Made by a program: the position numbers and the translations under genes. Shown here one piece after another: positions 37,233 to 46,347 of a stretch of DNA of 64,000 nucleotides; position 1 is the stretch's first letter, and each line of letters starts with the position of its first letter. Under the pieces are notes generated by a model that was not told where the DNA came from, did not search any database, and saw only the letters and a program-made list of their open reading frames with translations. This DNA is from Candidatus Melainabacteria bacterium (GTDB lineage Bacteria > Cyanobacteriota > Vampirovibrionia > Obscuribacterales > Obscuribacteraceae). Where the stretch lies: NCBI GenBank assembly GCA_017307165.1, contig JAFKGK010000003.1, positions 726,662 to 790,661 on the forward strand. The letters run 5' to 3'.

Positions 37233-38071
37233 CAACTGCAACCCCCAGACAAAAGCTGACCGTCTTTACCATGTCGGATTCGAGTGGCGAGACGGCAGAG
37301 GCTGTCGCGCGCGCGGTGATGGTGCAGTTTCCGCCGGATACTGTCTCTATCTATAGGCTGCCTCAGATCCGCAGCTCCCAGCAGATACCGCAGCTGGTGC
37401 GTGAGATTGCGCAGCAAAACCTGGCCATCGTCGCGTATACTCTCGTGCTGCCCGAGTACCGCGAGACTCTCGAAGCCGAGGCCAACAAGCGTCGCATCCC
37501 GACCATCGACCTGCTCGGCTCTCTTATGAACCGCGTCTCGCATCTCGCCGACGTGCAGCCGCTCTCGCAGCCCGGTCGTCTGCACTTGCTGGACGAGACG
37601 TATTTTAAACGCATCGAGGCAGTCGACTTTGCCATCAGATACGATGACGGCAAAAACCACGATGGCATCCTCGAGGCAGACGTAGTATTGGTGGGCGTGT
37701 CGCGCACCAGCAAAACGCCCAACTGCATGTACCTCGCGCACCACTACGGACTCAAGGCCGCCAACGTGCCGCTAGTCTATGGAGTGGAGCCACCGCTGAG
37801 CCTTTTTAAGATCGACAGCCGCAAAATAGTCGGACTGCAGATCGACCCATATCTGTTGCAAGAAATCAGGAGCAATCGCGCACAGATACTCGGCATGCAC
37901 AACCAAAACGATTATGCCGACCCCGACCGTATCACCCAGGAGTCACGACAGGCACGCAAGCTCTTTAGGGAGCTCAAATGCCACACAATCGACGTTTCCG
38001 CTAAAGCTATCGAGGAGGCGTCGTCGGAGATCTATTTATACCTGAGAGAAAATCAAAAGAGGAGTGAATGA
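37229..38071 (+). CDS. ppsR: PPDK/PEP-synthase regulatory kinase-phosphorylase
   Basis: A 280-residue DUF299-family protein, a bifunctional ADP-dependent kinase and Pi-dependent pyrophosphorylase that switches PPDK or PEP synthase off and on by Thr phosphorylation. Markers are TMSDSSGETAEAVARA at the N-terminus and the P-loop-like VGVSRTSKTP in the middle. LGMHNQNDYADP is in the usual position. It overlaps both neighbours by ATGA, and the next gene encodes PPDK, its expected target. Confidence 0.93.
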   Translation: MTTATPRQKLTVFTMSDSSGETAEAVARAVMVQFPPDTVSIYRLPQIRSSQQIPQLVREIAQQNLAIVAYTLVLPEYRETLEAEANKRRIPTIDLLGSLMNRVSHLADVQPLSQPGRLHLLDETYFKRIEAVDFAIRYDDGKNHDGILEADVVLVGVSRTSKTPNCMYLAHHYGLKAANVPLVYGVEPPLSLFKIDSRKIVGLQIDPYLLQEIRSNRAQILGMHNQNDYADPDRITQESRQARKLFRELKCHTIDVSAKAIEEASSEIYLYLRENQKRSE

Positions 38072-40797
38072 TGAAGGATCAAATGCTGGTCGCGACCGAG
38101 CAAAAGGCCCGGCTCTACAATTTTGAGCAAGGTTTTGCAGCCTTTGGTGGCGACCGCGAAGCAATGCGCGAGTCACTCGGCGGCAAGGGCGCCGGTCTCA
38201 GCGAGATGATCAAATCCGGAGTCAAGGTCCCTCCCGGCCTCACCATCCTCACCACTCAGTGCCGCGCCTACACCGACAATGGTGGCAAAATGCCCGATGG
38301 TCTCATGGACGAGGTCTTTGCCGAGCTCGCCCACATCGAGTCCGCACTTGGCCGCAAGCTTGGCGACCTGACCGATCCTCTGCTGCTCTCCGTGCGCTCG
38401 GGCGCCAAGTTTTCGATGCCTGGCATGATGGACACCATCCTCAACCTCGGCATGAACGACAAGACCGTCGTCGCCCTCGCCAAATCAACCGGCAATGAGA
38501 GATTTGCCTACGACTCCTACCGCCGCTTTATCCAGATGTACGGTAATGTGGTGCTCGACATCAACAAAGACCAGTTTGAAGACATCCTCGACGACCTCAA
38601 GGACGAGGCTGGTATCAAATCCGATGCCGACCTCTGCGTAGACCAGCTCAAAAAGCTCATCGAGCAATACAAGGCCCTGGTCCAAAAAAAGACAGGCGCA
38701 GCCTTTATCCAGGATACCCGCGAGCAATTGGCCGGCGCTATCGAAGCCGTCTTTAGATCCTGGAACAACCACCGCGCCGTCTATTATCGCAACTTGCACA
38801 AGATCGACCACAGGCTCGGCACCGCCGTCAACGTACAGGCCATGGTCTTTGGCAACTACGATGACAACTCGGCCACTGGCGTTTGCTTTACGCGCAACCC
38901 CTCCACAGGCGAAAAAAAGCTCTACGGCGAATACCTCGTCAAAGCCCAGGGCGAAGACGTCGTCGCCGGAGTGCGCACTCCCAAGCCGATCGCCGAGATG
39001 GCCGCAGAGATGCCCGCGGTATACGAGGAGCTGCTCGCCAACGTCGCCCGGCTCGAAGCCCACTATCGCGACATCCAGGACATCGAGTTTACCGTCGAGC
39101 AGGGGCGCCTCTACCTCTTGCAGACGCGCAACGGCAAACGCACCGCACAGGCAGCCGTCAAAGCCGCAGTAGATATGGTGGGTGAAAAAATCATAGACAA
39201 AGGCGAGGCCCTTATGCGGGTAGAGCCGATGCAGCTCAACCAACTGCTCTTGCCAAGTTTTGATACCACACAAAAAGAGAAAGCCAAAAAAGATGGCCGC
39301 CTCATTGCTCAAGGTCTCAATGCCAGCCCGGGCGCAGCGATCGGCAGCATATCCTTTGATCCTGACGAAGCCGAGCGCCTCGCCGCACACGGCCAAAAGA
39401 TCATCCTCGTCCGCATCGAGACCTGTCCCGACGACATCCACGGAATCGTCCCCGCCCAAGGCGTCATCACCGCTCGCGGTGGCATGACTAGCCACGCCGC
39501 CGTCGTCGCTCGCGGCATGGGCAAGCCCTGCGTCGCCGGCTGCGAAGCCCTCAAGATCGACCTCGAACGCGCCACTATGACCGTAGGCGATCGCGTCTAC
39601 AAGACTGGCGACAAGATCTCCATCGACGGTTCCACCGGCGAGGTTTTTGATGGCGAGATCGAAACCCGCAGCCCTGAGATGTCAGCCGAGTTTGGCACCT
39701 TGCTCGGTTGGGCAGACGAGACCCGTCGCCTCAAGATCCGCACCAATGCCGATACCCCCGATGATGCTCGCATTGCTCGCGATTTTGGCGCTGAGGGCAT
39801 CGGTCTGTGCCGCACCGAGCACATGTTTATGAGCCAAAAGCGCCTGCCCGTCATGCAAGAAATGATCCTCGCCAATAACGATGCCGAGCGTCAAAAGGCC
39901 CTCGACAAGCTATTGCCCATGCAACGCGAGGACTTTGCCGGTATCTTTGCCGCGATGGATGGTCTACCCGTCACCATCCGTCTCTTGGATCCGCCCCTGC
40001 ATGAGTTTTTGCCTCACATGGAGCAACTGATCGAAGAAATCGCCACCGACCGCGCCCTCAAAAAGCAAGGCGACCGTGCGCGCGAGATATTGCTCGACAA
40101 GGTCCGCGAGTTGCACGAGTCCAACCCCATGATGGGTCTGCGCGGCTGCCGCCTCGGCTTGATGTATCCGCAGATCAATATCATGCAGGTGCGAGCGATA
40201 TTTGAAGCAGCTATCGAAGTACAAAAGACCGGCAAGCAAGTGCTGCCCGAAATCATGATCCCCTTGATCGGTCACGTCAACGAGCTCAAACTGGCCAGAT
40301 TGGAGCTCGAGGCTGCGGCCAGAGAGACCATGGAGCGGCTGGGTACGCGGATCGAGTACAAATTTGGCACTATGATCGAGATCCCCAGGGCGGCTCTGAC
40401 GGCTGCAGAGATTGCGGAGCATGCGGAGTTTTTCTCTTTTGGCACCAACGATCTGACTCAGATGACTTTTGGCTACTCGCGCGATGATGCCGAAGGCAAG
40501 TTTCTCCAGCGCTATCTCGATGGGGTCGAGTACGAGGGCAATCGCTACAAGATCCTCGAATCCAATCCTTTTGAAGTCCTCGACACGCGTGGCGTGGGAC
40601 GTCTCATGCAGATAGCGTGCGAGGACGGGCGGGCGACGAGGCCGCAGATCAAGCTAGGCATCTGTGGGGAGCATGGTGGCGAGCCAAAGAGCATCGGCTT
40701 TGCTGATGGTCTGGGGCTGGACTATGTGTCTTGCTCGCCATATCGCGTCCCGGTGGCGCGTCTGGCGGCGGCTCAGGCGACACTGGGGCAAAAGTAA
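38068..40797 (+). CDS. ppdK: pyruvate, phosphate dikinase
   Basis: A 909-residue PPDK interconverting pyruvate, ATP and Pi with PEP, AMP and PPi. Order: ATP-grasp domain (about 20-360; GGKGAGLSEM, SVRSGAKFSMPGMMDTILNLG), the phospho-His domain with catalytic His in GGMTSHAAVVARGMGKPCV, and the PEP/pyruvate TIM barrel (GIGLCRTEHMF, LGICGEHGGEP with the catalytic Cys, FFSFGTNDLTQMTFG). The start overlaps the regulator stop by four bases. It allows glycolysis or gluconeogenesis with PPi saving. Confidence 0.96.
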   Translation: MMKDQMLVATEQKARLYNFEQGFAAFGGDREAMRESLGGKGAGLSEMIKSGVKVPPGLTILTTQCRAYTDNGGKMPDGLMDEVFAELAHIESALGRKLGDLTDPLLLSVRSGAKFSMPGMMDTILNLGMNDKTVVALAKSTGNERFAYDSYRRFIQMYGNVVLDINKDQFEDILDDLKDEAGIKSDADLCVDQLKKLIEQYKALVQKKTGAAFIQDTREQLAGAIEAVFRSWNNHRAVYYRNLHKIDHRLGTAVNVQAMVFGNYDDNSATGVCFTRNPSTGEKKLYGEYLVKAQGEDVVAGVRTPKPIAEMAAEMPAVYEELLANVARLEAHYRDIQDIEFTVEQGRLYLLQTRNGKRTAQAAVKAAVDMVGEKIIDKGEALMRVEPMQLNQLLLPSFDTTQKEKAKKDGRLIAQGLNASPGAAIGSISFDPDEAERLAAHGQKIILVRIETCPDDIHGIVPAQGVITARGGMTSHAAVVARGMGKPCVAGCEALKIDLERATMTVGDRVYKTGDKISIDGSTGEVFDGEIETRSPEMSAEFGTLLGWADETRRLKIRTNADTPDDARIARDFGAEGIGLCRTEHMFMSQKRLPVMQEMILANNDAERQKALDKLLPMQREDFAGIFAAMDGLPVTIRLLDPPLHEFLPHMEQLIEEIATDRALKKQGDRAREILLDKVRELHESNPMMGLRGCRLGLMYPQINIMQVRAIFEAAIEVQKTGKQVLPEIMIPLIGHVNELKLARLELEAAARETMERLGTRIEYKFGTMIEIPRAALTAAEIAEHAEFFSFGTNDLTQMTFGYSRDDAEGKFLQRYLDGVEYEGNRYKILESNPFEVLDTRGVGRLMQIACEDGRATRPQIKLGICGEHGGEPKSIGFADGLGLDYVSCSPYRVPVARLAAAQATLGQK

Positions 40798-41117
40798 AAG
40801 GAGGAAGGTCGCCAATTTTTCATGATGCGGAGATCACGGAAGTATCTTTGCATCGAAACAGGCCATCTACTTTTTTGATTAAAAGCCCAATATATTCTGC
40901 TGATTCGGAATTTACGGAAAGTTGGAGCATCTATTTAGAAATCAATGAGATTTTAGAGATCGAGTTGGTTGGATTTAATCATCAAAACGTTCTTTTTGAT
41001 TTGACGATCAGTCAAAGGGATGGCCTCTACGTAATTAATATCGATGCATCATTTGGACTCGATGGTTTTATAGTGGCAAGGGAGGTCAGGTTGAAAATGG
41101 CATTGCAGAATGGGTGA
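40798..41117 (+). pseudogene. Imm50-like immunity protein, 5' truncated
   Basis: An open frame of about 105 residues that resembles the C-terminal part of Imm50 proteins (SPIFHDAEITEVSLHR, IELVGFNHQNVLFDLTI, ASFGLDGFIVAREVRL). Between the PPDK stop and the homologous part there is no ATG, GTG or TTG in frame; the first in-frame start (TTG 40731) lies inside ppdK. The gene seems to have lost its start at the junction with ppdK. An ATT start behind AAGGAGG is the only alternative seen. No toxin gene is nearby. Confidence 0.6.
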
Positions 41118-41454
41118 CAGGATAATAGGTTTTTAGACCTCGAGCATCCACTACATTTACCTTGCAGCCAAGCAATTGCTGTAGCTTTGCCATCAAATCC
41201 ATAGTGAGATCAAATGAGTCTTGCGCTCGTATAGGGCCATCTCCGAAAGGTTTGCGATCAAATCTGGCAAGAGTGTGGACGCAAACAATGACCTGCTCAT
41301 CGGTGCTTTGATCGAGGTTGAGCAGTATGTCGACGTCAGGGACATTAAGATCACTGGACTTTTCGTTTGCAAGGCGAATGCACAAATCACCATAAGCTGA
41401 GAAAATCGCGTTGATTTGATCGCGCTTGTTTATCAGGTGGCTGGATTCGATCAT
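41086..41454 (-). CDS. degenerate MNT-type nucleotidyltransferase
   Basis: A 122-residue protein with the frame of small MNT nucleotidyltransferases: INAIFSAYG at the start, DVDILLNLD in the place of the DxD metal site and LLGCKVNVVDARGL near the C-terminus. The GS-x-ARGE motif that should precede DxD reads ANEKSSDLN, so the nucleotide-binding Gly-Ser is lost. It may be an inactive antitoxin-type remnant. It converges with and overlaps the Imm50 remnant by about 30 bases. Confidence 0.5.
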   Translation of the reverse strand: MIESSHLINKRDQINAIFSAYGDLCIRLANEKSSDLNVPDVDILLNLDQSTDEQVIVCVHTLARFDRKPFGDGPIRAQDSFDLTMDLMAKLQQLLGCKVNVVDARGLKTYYPVTHSAMPFST

Positions 41455-41463
41455 TGCCGGACC

Positions 41464-41640
41464 TTAATTGCGATGCTGTGCACTCTGGCTTTTAGTAACT
41501 ATCTTTTTCTTTGCCACCACTTTCACCATATGCCTGAACTCGGTGGCACGATATGGGTCCATTGTAACCACGTATATCATGGGCAGGCGAGCTGTTTCGA
41601 GAATTTGCTCCGAGAGTTTTACTTGCTCAAGCGCATACAT
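41464..41640 (-). CDS. small ORF before the MNT-like gene
   Basis: A 58-residue frame (MYALEQVKLSEQILETARLP..., basic C-terminus KKKIVTK). Its stop is nine bases before the ATG of the MNT-like gene, so the two could form a small operon of toxin-antitoxin layout. Not recognised. It lies directly after the IS3 relic on the same strand. Confidence 0.35.
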   Translation of the reverse strand: MYALEQVKLSEQILETARLPMIYVVTMDPYRATEFRHMVKVVAKKKIVTKSQSAQHRN

Positions 41641-41650
41641 TGCGCTCTTG

Positions 41651-41813
41651 TCAGACCTCTAAAACTGTGCCGCCATTTTCAATCTCTTTGAGGATTGCCA
41701 CGATCTGTTCTTCTGTGTGTTTGCTTATACGCATTTACTTCTCCCCTTTCTAGGTTCAATTTTAAATGCAGTTGGCACCTTCGCAACGGGTCAATTTTCG
41801 GGGAGCAGGTCAA
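41651..41813 (-). mobile_element. IS3-family relic (orfA 5' fragment and terminal region)
   Basis: On the minus strand, after a terminal-repeat-like TTGACCTGCTCCCCGAAAAT near 41800-41813, an ATG at 41734 opens MRISKHTEEQIVAILKEIE followed by NGGTVLEV and a stop at 41651. This is the start of an IS3-family OrfA (helix-turn-helix), cut after 27 residues. No orfB remains. It sits 60 bases downstream of nucC and marks the edge of the CBASS island. Confidence 0.7.
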
Positions 41814-41874
41814 AAACCCTTGAGCGCAAGAACAATTCCAAACTGGTAATCACGACTATTCAATTCTTGTGACC

Positions 41875-42615
41875 CTATTTCAGATCGATTTCGGGAGCCA
41901 ACCAAGCCGCATAAGCTTTGATATCGATCATCGGCACGGTAGCACTGTTTTGAAGTCTTGATATGAGTTCAAAGAGCAGCGAAGTCGCCGGCCTATTTTC
42001 TGGAATAAAATCATAAGATTTTGTTGCGTCTTGGTAGCTGAATATGCCATGTGCAGCCACGCAGCCCAAGTTTAGGCGACTAGTTTCATCACTGGCGTTA
42101 AGAGCCTTAAGTAAAGATTCGCCTAGAGCAGGTTTCCATTCACTTTCAAATGTCAAAATTCCCCCCAGTACATGGATCGGTGGCTTTGCAGGGTAAGTGC
42201 CGCCCGCGTGGGGGATGGGCAAACTCGTTCTGTGCAGAGCTCGCACACTTGCGACTTTCTCTTGAGCGTATTTAACCAAACCCGCATCGATAGTTTGTTT
42301 TGCTTCAAATACGGCATAGACGCTTTCTGCTGGGACAATCTTTTTACCCTCAAAATCAAAGATAAATGGCGAGTATTGTCTGTCGAAAATTACCACGTCA
42401 ATCTGATCGCTAAACTTCCCTTTGCTATCCACCACATGTGCTGAATCAGCCTGATAACGCTGCGGCAGATATTTTTGCAGAAGCTCCAACCAGATTTTCT
42501 CGCTGGCATCTCCTTTTGTTCCAGGGTGTGCAAGTACAGTCCGAGCCGTTGATAATCTTTGCTGGATATCGTTATGCATCCCTTCTAAGAGCTTGGCAAG
42601 TGACCATTCAGGCAT
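41875..42615 (-). CDS. nucC: CBASS effector nuclease NucC
   Basis: A 246-residue endonuclease from ATG 42615, preceded by GGAG; the longer frame to 42675 overlaps the CD-NTase gene. NucC is the cyclic trinucleotide (cA3)-activated, hexamer-forming, restriction-enzyme-like nuclease of CBASS that degrades DNA and aborts infection. The PD-(D/E)xK site is visible as Asp73 (SDQIDVV) and Glu104/Lys106 (VFEAKQ), the same numbering as in characterised NucC. Conserved blocks include FDRQYSPFIFDFEGK and TSLPIPHAGGTYPAKP. It is last in the operon. Confidence 0.93.
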   Translation of the reverse strand: MPEWSLAKLLEGMHNDIQQRLSTARTVLAHPGTKGDASEKIWLELLQKYLPQRYQADSAHVVDSKGKFSDQIDVVIFDRQYSPFIFDFEGKKIVPAESVYAVFEAKQTIDAGLVKYAQEKVASVRALHRTSLPIPHAGGTYPAKPPIHVLGGILTFESEWKPALGESLLKALNASDETSRLNLGCVAAHGIFSYQDATKSYDFIPENRPATSLLFELISRLQNSATVPMIDIKAYAAWLAPEIDLK

Positions 42616-42635
42616 ATCTTTTCTCCGTTTTGTAA

Positions 42636-43535
42636 TTATGACAATGGGAACTTTGGACCGAACAGATCCCGCCATGCTTTTAGTGCTTCGCCGTTGCGCC
42701 CTTTGCGTACATGGTCAATCGCTACCGTAGCCTCACTGGCCGCCGCTGTCAGCAGTTTTTTCGCGCGTTCTTTCCGTGTTTGATCCATACCATTACTTAT
42801 CGGCGGCCCCAAACCGGCTGGGTCCGGCCAATCCTCAAAAATCCTGTCCGCCAAAGTTGAAAACAGAGACTGCATCTCACGATCAAACTGGCCGCCAAAG
42901 CCACCGTACAGGCATTGCAACGCCATGACTTCGATCAGGAATGAGGGTTTGATTGGTTTGTCGGAACCGTGCTTTGGATTGTTATTCCAATATTTGACCA
43001 TTCGAACTAAGCCTTTCCATTCACTGGAATAAGCCTGGTGTGCCGCTATAGCTTTGGTAGCGTGTATTTCTGGGTTCGTTTTTATCCATTTGCCGAGTGG
43101 GATATCTGGTATCTCATAATCAGTTCCGCATGCTACTGCCGGTACTGCATCGATGCTGAGAATGCGGTAATCCGTGTTGTCTTTCGTGTCGACTAATACG
43201 CCGAAATCTATGTTTATCGAGCGGTCTTGTTTGCGCACTGCCTTACTGCCGTATTTTGCGACAAGTGCATTATAAAAATCATCGACCACCACTGATGGTG
43301 CCTTCGCGCGATAGTCTCGGGTAGGTTCGTCCAAAACAAAGAATATATCAACATCTTTAAGGGGTTTTGTTTTGGTGTGTCGTTTGTACGAACCGGTTAA
43401 AAAACTCCGCGATTTAAATTTGGTGTCCATATACTCCCGCACTTCAGTGTGCCGAGCAATCGCATTTTGCTGTTCTTTGTCGTTCAATTCCAAACGACTT
43501 TTAAATTTGCGGAAAGCCTCATCAATAGGCAGCAT
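42636..43535 (-). CDS. cdnC: CBASS CD-NTase (oligonucleotide cyclase)
   Basis: A 299-residue cGAS/DncV-like nucleotidyltransferase from ATG 43535; GGAGG lies eight bases upstream, and the start overlaps the HORMA stop as TAATG. The catalytic motif GSYKR (from Gly48) is followed by Asp61 and Asp63 (DVDIFF), with a third acidic residue near Asp129 (LSIDAVPA). It should make a cyclic oligonucleotide, probably cA3, given NucC as effector, when bound by a closed HORMA protein. CdnC versus CdnD clade cannot be decided by eye. Confidence 0.9.
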   Translation of the reverse strand: MLPIDEAFRKFKSRLELNDKEQQNAIARHTEVREYMDTKFKSRSFLTGSYKRHTKTKPLKDVDIFFVLDEPTRDYRAKAPSVVVDDFYNALVAKYGSKAVRKQDRSINIDFGVLVDTKDNTDYRILSIDAVPAVACGTDYEIPDIPLGKWIKTNPEIHATKAIAAHQAYSSEWKGLVRMVKYWNNNPKHGSDKPIKPSFLIEVMALQCLYGGFGGQFDREMQSLFSTLADRIFEDWPDPAGLGPPISNGMDQTRKERAKKLLTAAASEATVAIDHVRKGRNGEALKAWRDLFGPKFPLS

Positions 43536-44038
43536 TAGCTTTGCCTCCAAAAATTGGCAGTAGCTCCTAGACCGTTATGCTCTATTGCCGAGCCAAGACT
43601 TTGTTTTACCATGCCCATAGTTGTGCGATATTCAGCCGGACCCCACCCTGGGACATCAGGTCTGCCATCTTTGTTGTGAAGGAGGATTCGATAGTTTACC
43701 TGACTTGGCAGCACACCAGTTTTGAGTATGTGATATTTCAACAAATCTGTATCCACATAAAAGTTGCCATCGCCAGAAGATGACCACCCGTAGACAACTT
43801 CCAGGTCCCATCGAAGAAGCAAACGGTCGGTACGAGGATCGAAAATTTCTAAACTTACTCTTTCTAAGTGACCCGATTCCAGCCAGGTTTTGACTCCCAA
43901 CATCTTGCTCTGCCAGCTGTCAGTTAAGTTCGAGGGATCTAACCCCGACAACCTAATAATGTCTTTCAGACTTTTCAAAATGTTGTCGGCAACATAGGTA
44001 ACTGAGTGGGTATATGTATTAACGGCTACGCTAGTCAT
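43535..44038 (-). CDS. cap7: CBASS HORMA-domain protein Cap7
   Basis: A 167-residue bacterial HORMA protein ([29 protein letters not shown] at about 7-35, then [17 protein letters not shown] and [10 protein letters not shown]). In type III CBASS the HORMA protein closes around a peptide motif, binds and activates the CD-NTase, and is opened by TRIP13. It overlaps the upstream gene by ATGA and the cyclase gene by TAATG, so the three are translated together. Confidence 0.88.
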   Translation of the reverse strand: MTSVAVNTYTHSVTYVADNILKSLKDIIRLSGLDPSNLTDSWQSKMLGVKTWLESGHLERVSLEIFDPRTDRLLLRWDLEVVYGWSSSGDGNFYVDTDLLKYHILKTGVLPSQVNYRILLHNKDGRPDVPGWGPAEYRTTMGMVKQSLGSAIEHNGLGATANFWRQS

Positions 44039-44502
44039 TGTCCAAGAAATCCTTTTGCATTTAGAGTCAATCCGCCAGCAGCTGAGGCTGTGGTTTGCTC
44101 CTCATCTGAAATACCTAAACTGAGATCTCTGGCGGTTACGCGTGAGCTATGCTTCAGAAGGCTTGCTTGCACCCACGTTAAATCTTCTTTTGTGCAGGGC
44201 AGAGAAACACTCCACTCGCCTTTCAGGGGATCGAAGCCCAGCACGGTTTCATTAAAGTCTGACTGATCTAATGCATCATCGTCGTAAAGACAGTAAATTC
44301 TTGTGCGCGGTCCTTCGCATGTAATTATTATTGGTGCTGTTTTGGTGGCTTGATCTGCTATGCAACTACTTGCTGTTCCAGCAACTAATTCAAGTTCTCG
44401 CTTTGCTTCTTGATTTGTGTGTGTTAGAAGCTGCACGATAGCCGCCCAGGTCTCGGATGAATCACGAAATGGGGTGCTCCTGAATTTCCGACTCGCTATC
44501 AT
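44035..44502 (-). CDS. HORMA-associated CBASS protein (Cap8/second-HORMA position)
   Basis: A 155-residue protein in the place where two-HORMA type III CBASS operons carry their second HORMA-like gene. The sequence is not clearly HORMA. It has a compact body (about 1-125; a helix-rich start, [22 protein letters not shown]) and a flexible, small-residue C-terminal tail ([18 protein letters not shown]) that could serve as a closure motif for the neighbouring HORMA. It overlaps both neighbours by four bases (ATGA). The function is inferred from position. Confidence 0.65.
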   Translation of the reverse strand: MIASRKFRSTPFRDSSETWAAIVQLLTHTNQEAKRELELVAGTASSCIADQATKTAPIIITCEGPRTRIYCLYDDDALDQSDFNETVLGFDPLKGEWSVSLPCTKEDLTWVQASLLKHSSRVTARDLSLGISDEEQTTASAAGGLTLNAKGFLGQ

Positions 44503-45431
44503 ATTTTCGCTCCTTTGGCCGCTACCCGCGCGGACTTGGCTTTCGTAGCTGCCGCAATAAGATCGTTGATGGTTAGTTGGTTTGGATCGATGGCTGTCTC
44601 TTGTCGTTGAGCCATTCCATTTGCTACCACTTTACGGATGGTTCGACCGTCCAATCCTACGCATGCGGCAGATAGATGGCTAAACTCCGGTAAATTTTGC
44701 AATGCCGCTATCGGAGGAAATGCTTGCCCGAGACCCTTAAGGCAGTCGCGCAAAATGAGATCACATGCCTGAGCATTTGGAAGAGGAATCTCTGAAATTA
44801 GGTCACAGCGTGATGTAAAGGCAGCGTCTACAGCCTCTGGAAAATTGCTTGTGGCAATGAATAATAGCGCCGGAAACTGCTCTGCCAAAAGATCTAATTG
44901 AACTAATACCGCATCCGTTGCCCTGTGAACATCAATAGGATTGGCTTCAAGGCTTAGTTTGACGCGATCAGCTGCCAAAGTTTCAACCTCATCTAGTAGT
45001 ACGATGGTTGGTCCTGAGGCCGCTACTTCTGCGATAGTTTGAGAAAATAGCTCCGTGACTGTACGTTGTGTTTTGCCCATAGCCGCACTAGTTAAAGAAT
45101 GAGGTTCTACCTCTAAAAGCCTAAATTGTCTCCCAGCATTGAAAAATGATTCAGCTGTGCGATTTGCCAAGCCTCGTGCCAAAGAAGTTTTTCCAGTACC
45201 AGGTGGGCCGACTAGCAAAATCACTCCATGAAGAGGCAACACGCTTCTGGTAACCTGGGTTCGGACGGTAAAATTTAAGATGGACTGGTTCACCAGCTCA
45301 TTTTTTCTATCCTCATCCATGATGATAGAGTTCCATAGCGCACCCAAGGCCTTGCACGGCAACATGAGACTTTTTTGAATGCCTTTTGGCAAATCAACTT
45401 GTTCGACTTTCGACATAGAGCTATTCATCAT
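44499..45431 (-). CDS. cap6: CBASS TRIP13/Pch2-like AAA+ ATPase Cap6
   Basis: A 310-residue AAA+ remodeler from ATG 45431 (or 45428), overlapping the capW stop by 11 bases. Walker A GPPGTGKT is at 75-82 and Walker B VLLDEVE at about 144-150. Sensor 1 is in LLFIATSNFP, and the Arg-finger region is AFTSRCD. It is expected to open the HORMA protein and so keep the cyclase silent until infection. The C-terminus is Lys/Ala-rich. Confidence 0.92.
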   Translation of the reverse strand: MMNSSMSKVEQVDLPKGIQKSLMLPCKALGALWNSIIMDEDRKNELVNQSILNFTVRTQVTRSVLPLHGVILLVGPPGTGKTSLARGLANRTAESFFNAGRQFRLLEVEPHSLTSAAMGKTQRTVTELFSQTIAEVAASGPTIVLLDEVETLAADRVKLSLEANPIDVHRATDAVLVQLDLLAEQFPALLFIATSNFPEAVDAAFTSRCDLISEIPLPNAQACDLILRDCLKGLGQAFPPIAALQNLPEFSHLSAACVGLDGRTIRKVVANGMAQRQETAIDPNQLTINDLIAAATKAKSARVAAKGAKI

Positions 45432-46347
45432 TTTTCTTTCCTGAATTTGTAGAATTGAGTGTGGGAGCACAATAGCCTGGTGCCAGCATCAAATTTTTTA
45501 CACCGTAAAGGGCAAGTGGATTTTGTAGATATAGTTGATAACCGTCACCACCCAAGCCACCATCGGGGGAGCAGTCAACCTGCCATTGTCTCAGGAAATA
45601 ACCAGCCAGAGCGGCTCTTAGTTCGACCTTCAGTGAGCCATTCACCATCCCGTAGTCACGTTCTATGATCTCTGGTCTTTCCTGCGCTGGATGCGGCACA
45701 AGAATAAGCTCCACAATTCGCACCCATTGATGGTCAGATTCCATGCGTTCATATTTGGAAACTCCGGCTGTTTCCAAGATTTCTGCGGATTCTATTCGGG
45801 TGATCACAAAATCCCTAAACTCTTTTGATCGTCTGTCAAAACAACGTACATGCCACCTCTGCCCATTGTTTACTAGCGAATGAGGCACCAGCTCACGGTC
45901 GACCCAACCACTGGAAATTGAGCAATAGCGCACACTTATCGCTTTATATCTATGTATTGCTCGTGTGATTGTCGCTAGTACAGCCATATTTGGCCGACTC
46001 AGCGATTGCGGTATCTCGCATGGTAAATTGCCAAAGCCATGGGAAAGGGCGCTCAGGACTTGTTCTAATGTTCGTTCAAAGATTGGAATAAAGCCCAATC
46101 CTATTACATAGGTTTTTGTGCTGCCTTGCAGGTACATGTTGTCTGGCGCAAGCTGTCTGTAAAGAGCTAAGTCCCGCGTTGCTCCTGCCGACCCTATATC
46201 AAATTGTTCTATTAAGTCGGCTCGCCTAATTTCTCCTAAGTAATAAAGCCGGAATTCGATAAATTCCAATCGTTCTTTCTGAGACAAAGGCAGGTCAGGG
46301 ATTTGACGATTGTCAGGAGCTGGAGGAGGGGGTATGAATGTTTTCAT
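45421..46347 (-). CDS. capW: WYL-domain repressor, CapW/BrxR family
   Basis: A 308-residue regulator with an N-terminal winged helix (about 22-90; RLEFIEFRLYYLGEIRRADLIEQFDI, SAGATRDLALYRQL), a WYL domain (about 125-205; ISVRYCSISSGWVDRELVPHSLV) and a C-terminal WCX domain. CapW repressors keep CBASS operons off until a ligand, possibly damaged or single-stranded DNA, binds the WYL domain. It is first in the operon, under its own promoter with an embedded palindrome. Confidence 0.9.
   Translation of the reverse strand: MKTFIPPPPAPDNRQIPDLPLSQKERLEFIEFRLYYLGEIRRADLIEQFDIGSAGATRDLALYRQLAPDNMYLQGSTKTYVIGLGFIPIFERTLEQVLSALSHGFGNLPCEIPQSLSRPNMAVLATITRAIHRYKAISVRYCSISSGWVDRELVPHSLVNNGQRWHVRCFDRRSKEFRDFVITRIESAEILETAGVSKYERMESDHQWVRIVELILVPHPAQERPEIIERDYGMVNGSLKVELRAALAGYFLRQWQVDCSPDGGLGGDGYQLYLQNPLALYGVKNLMLAPGYCAPTLNSTNSGKKNDE

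Noticed and set aside
38485..39495. 336-codon minus-strand frame opposite ppdK
   Set aside because: Shadow frame caused by codon bias of ppdK; no family features.
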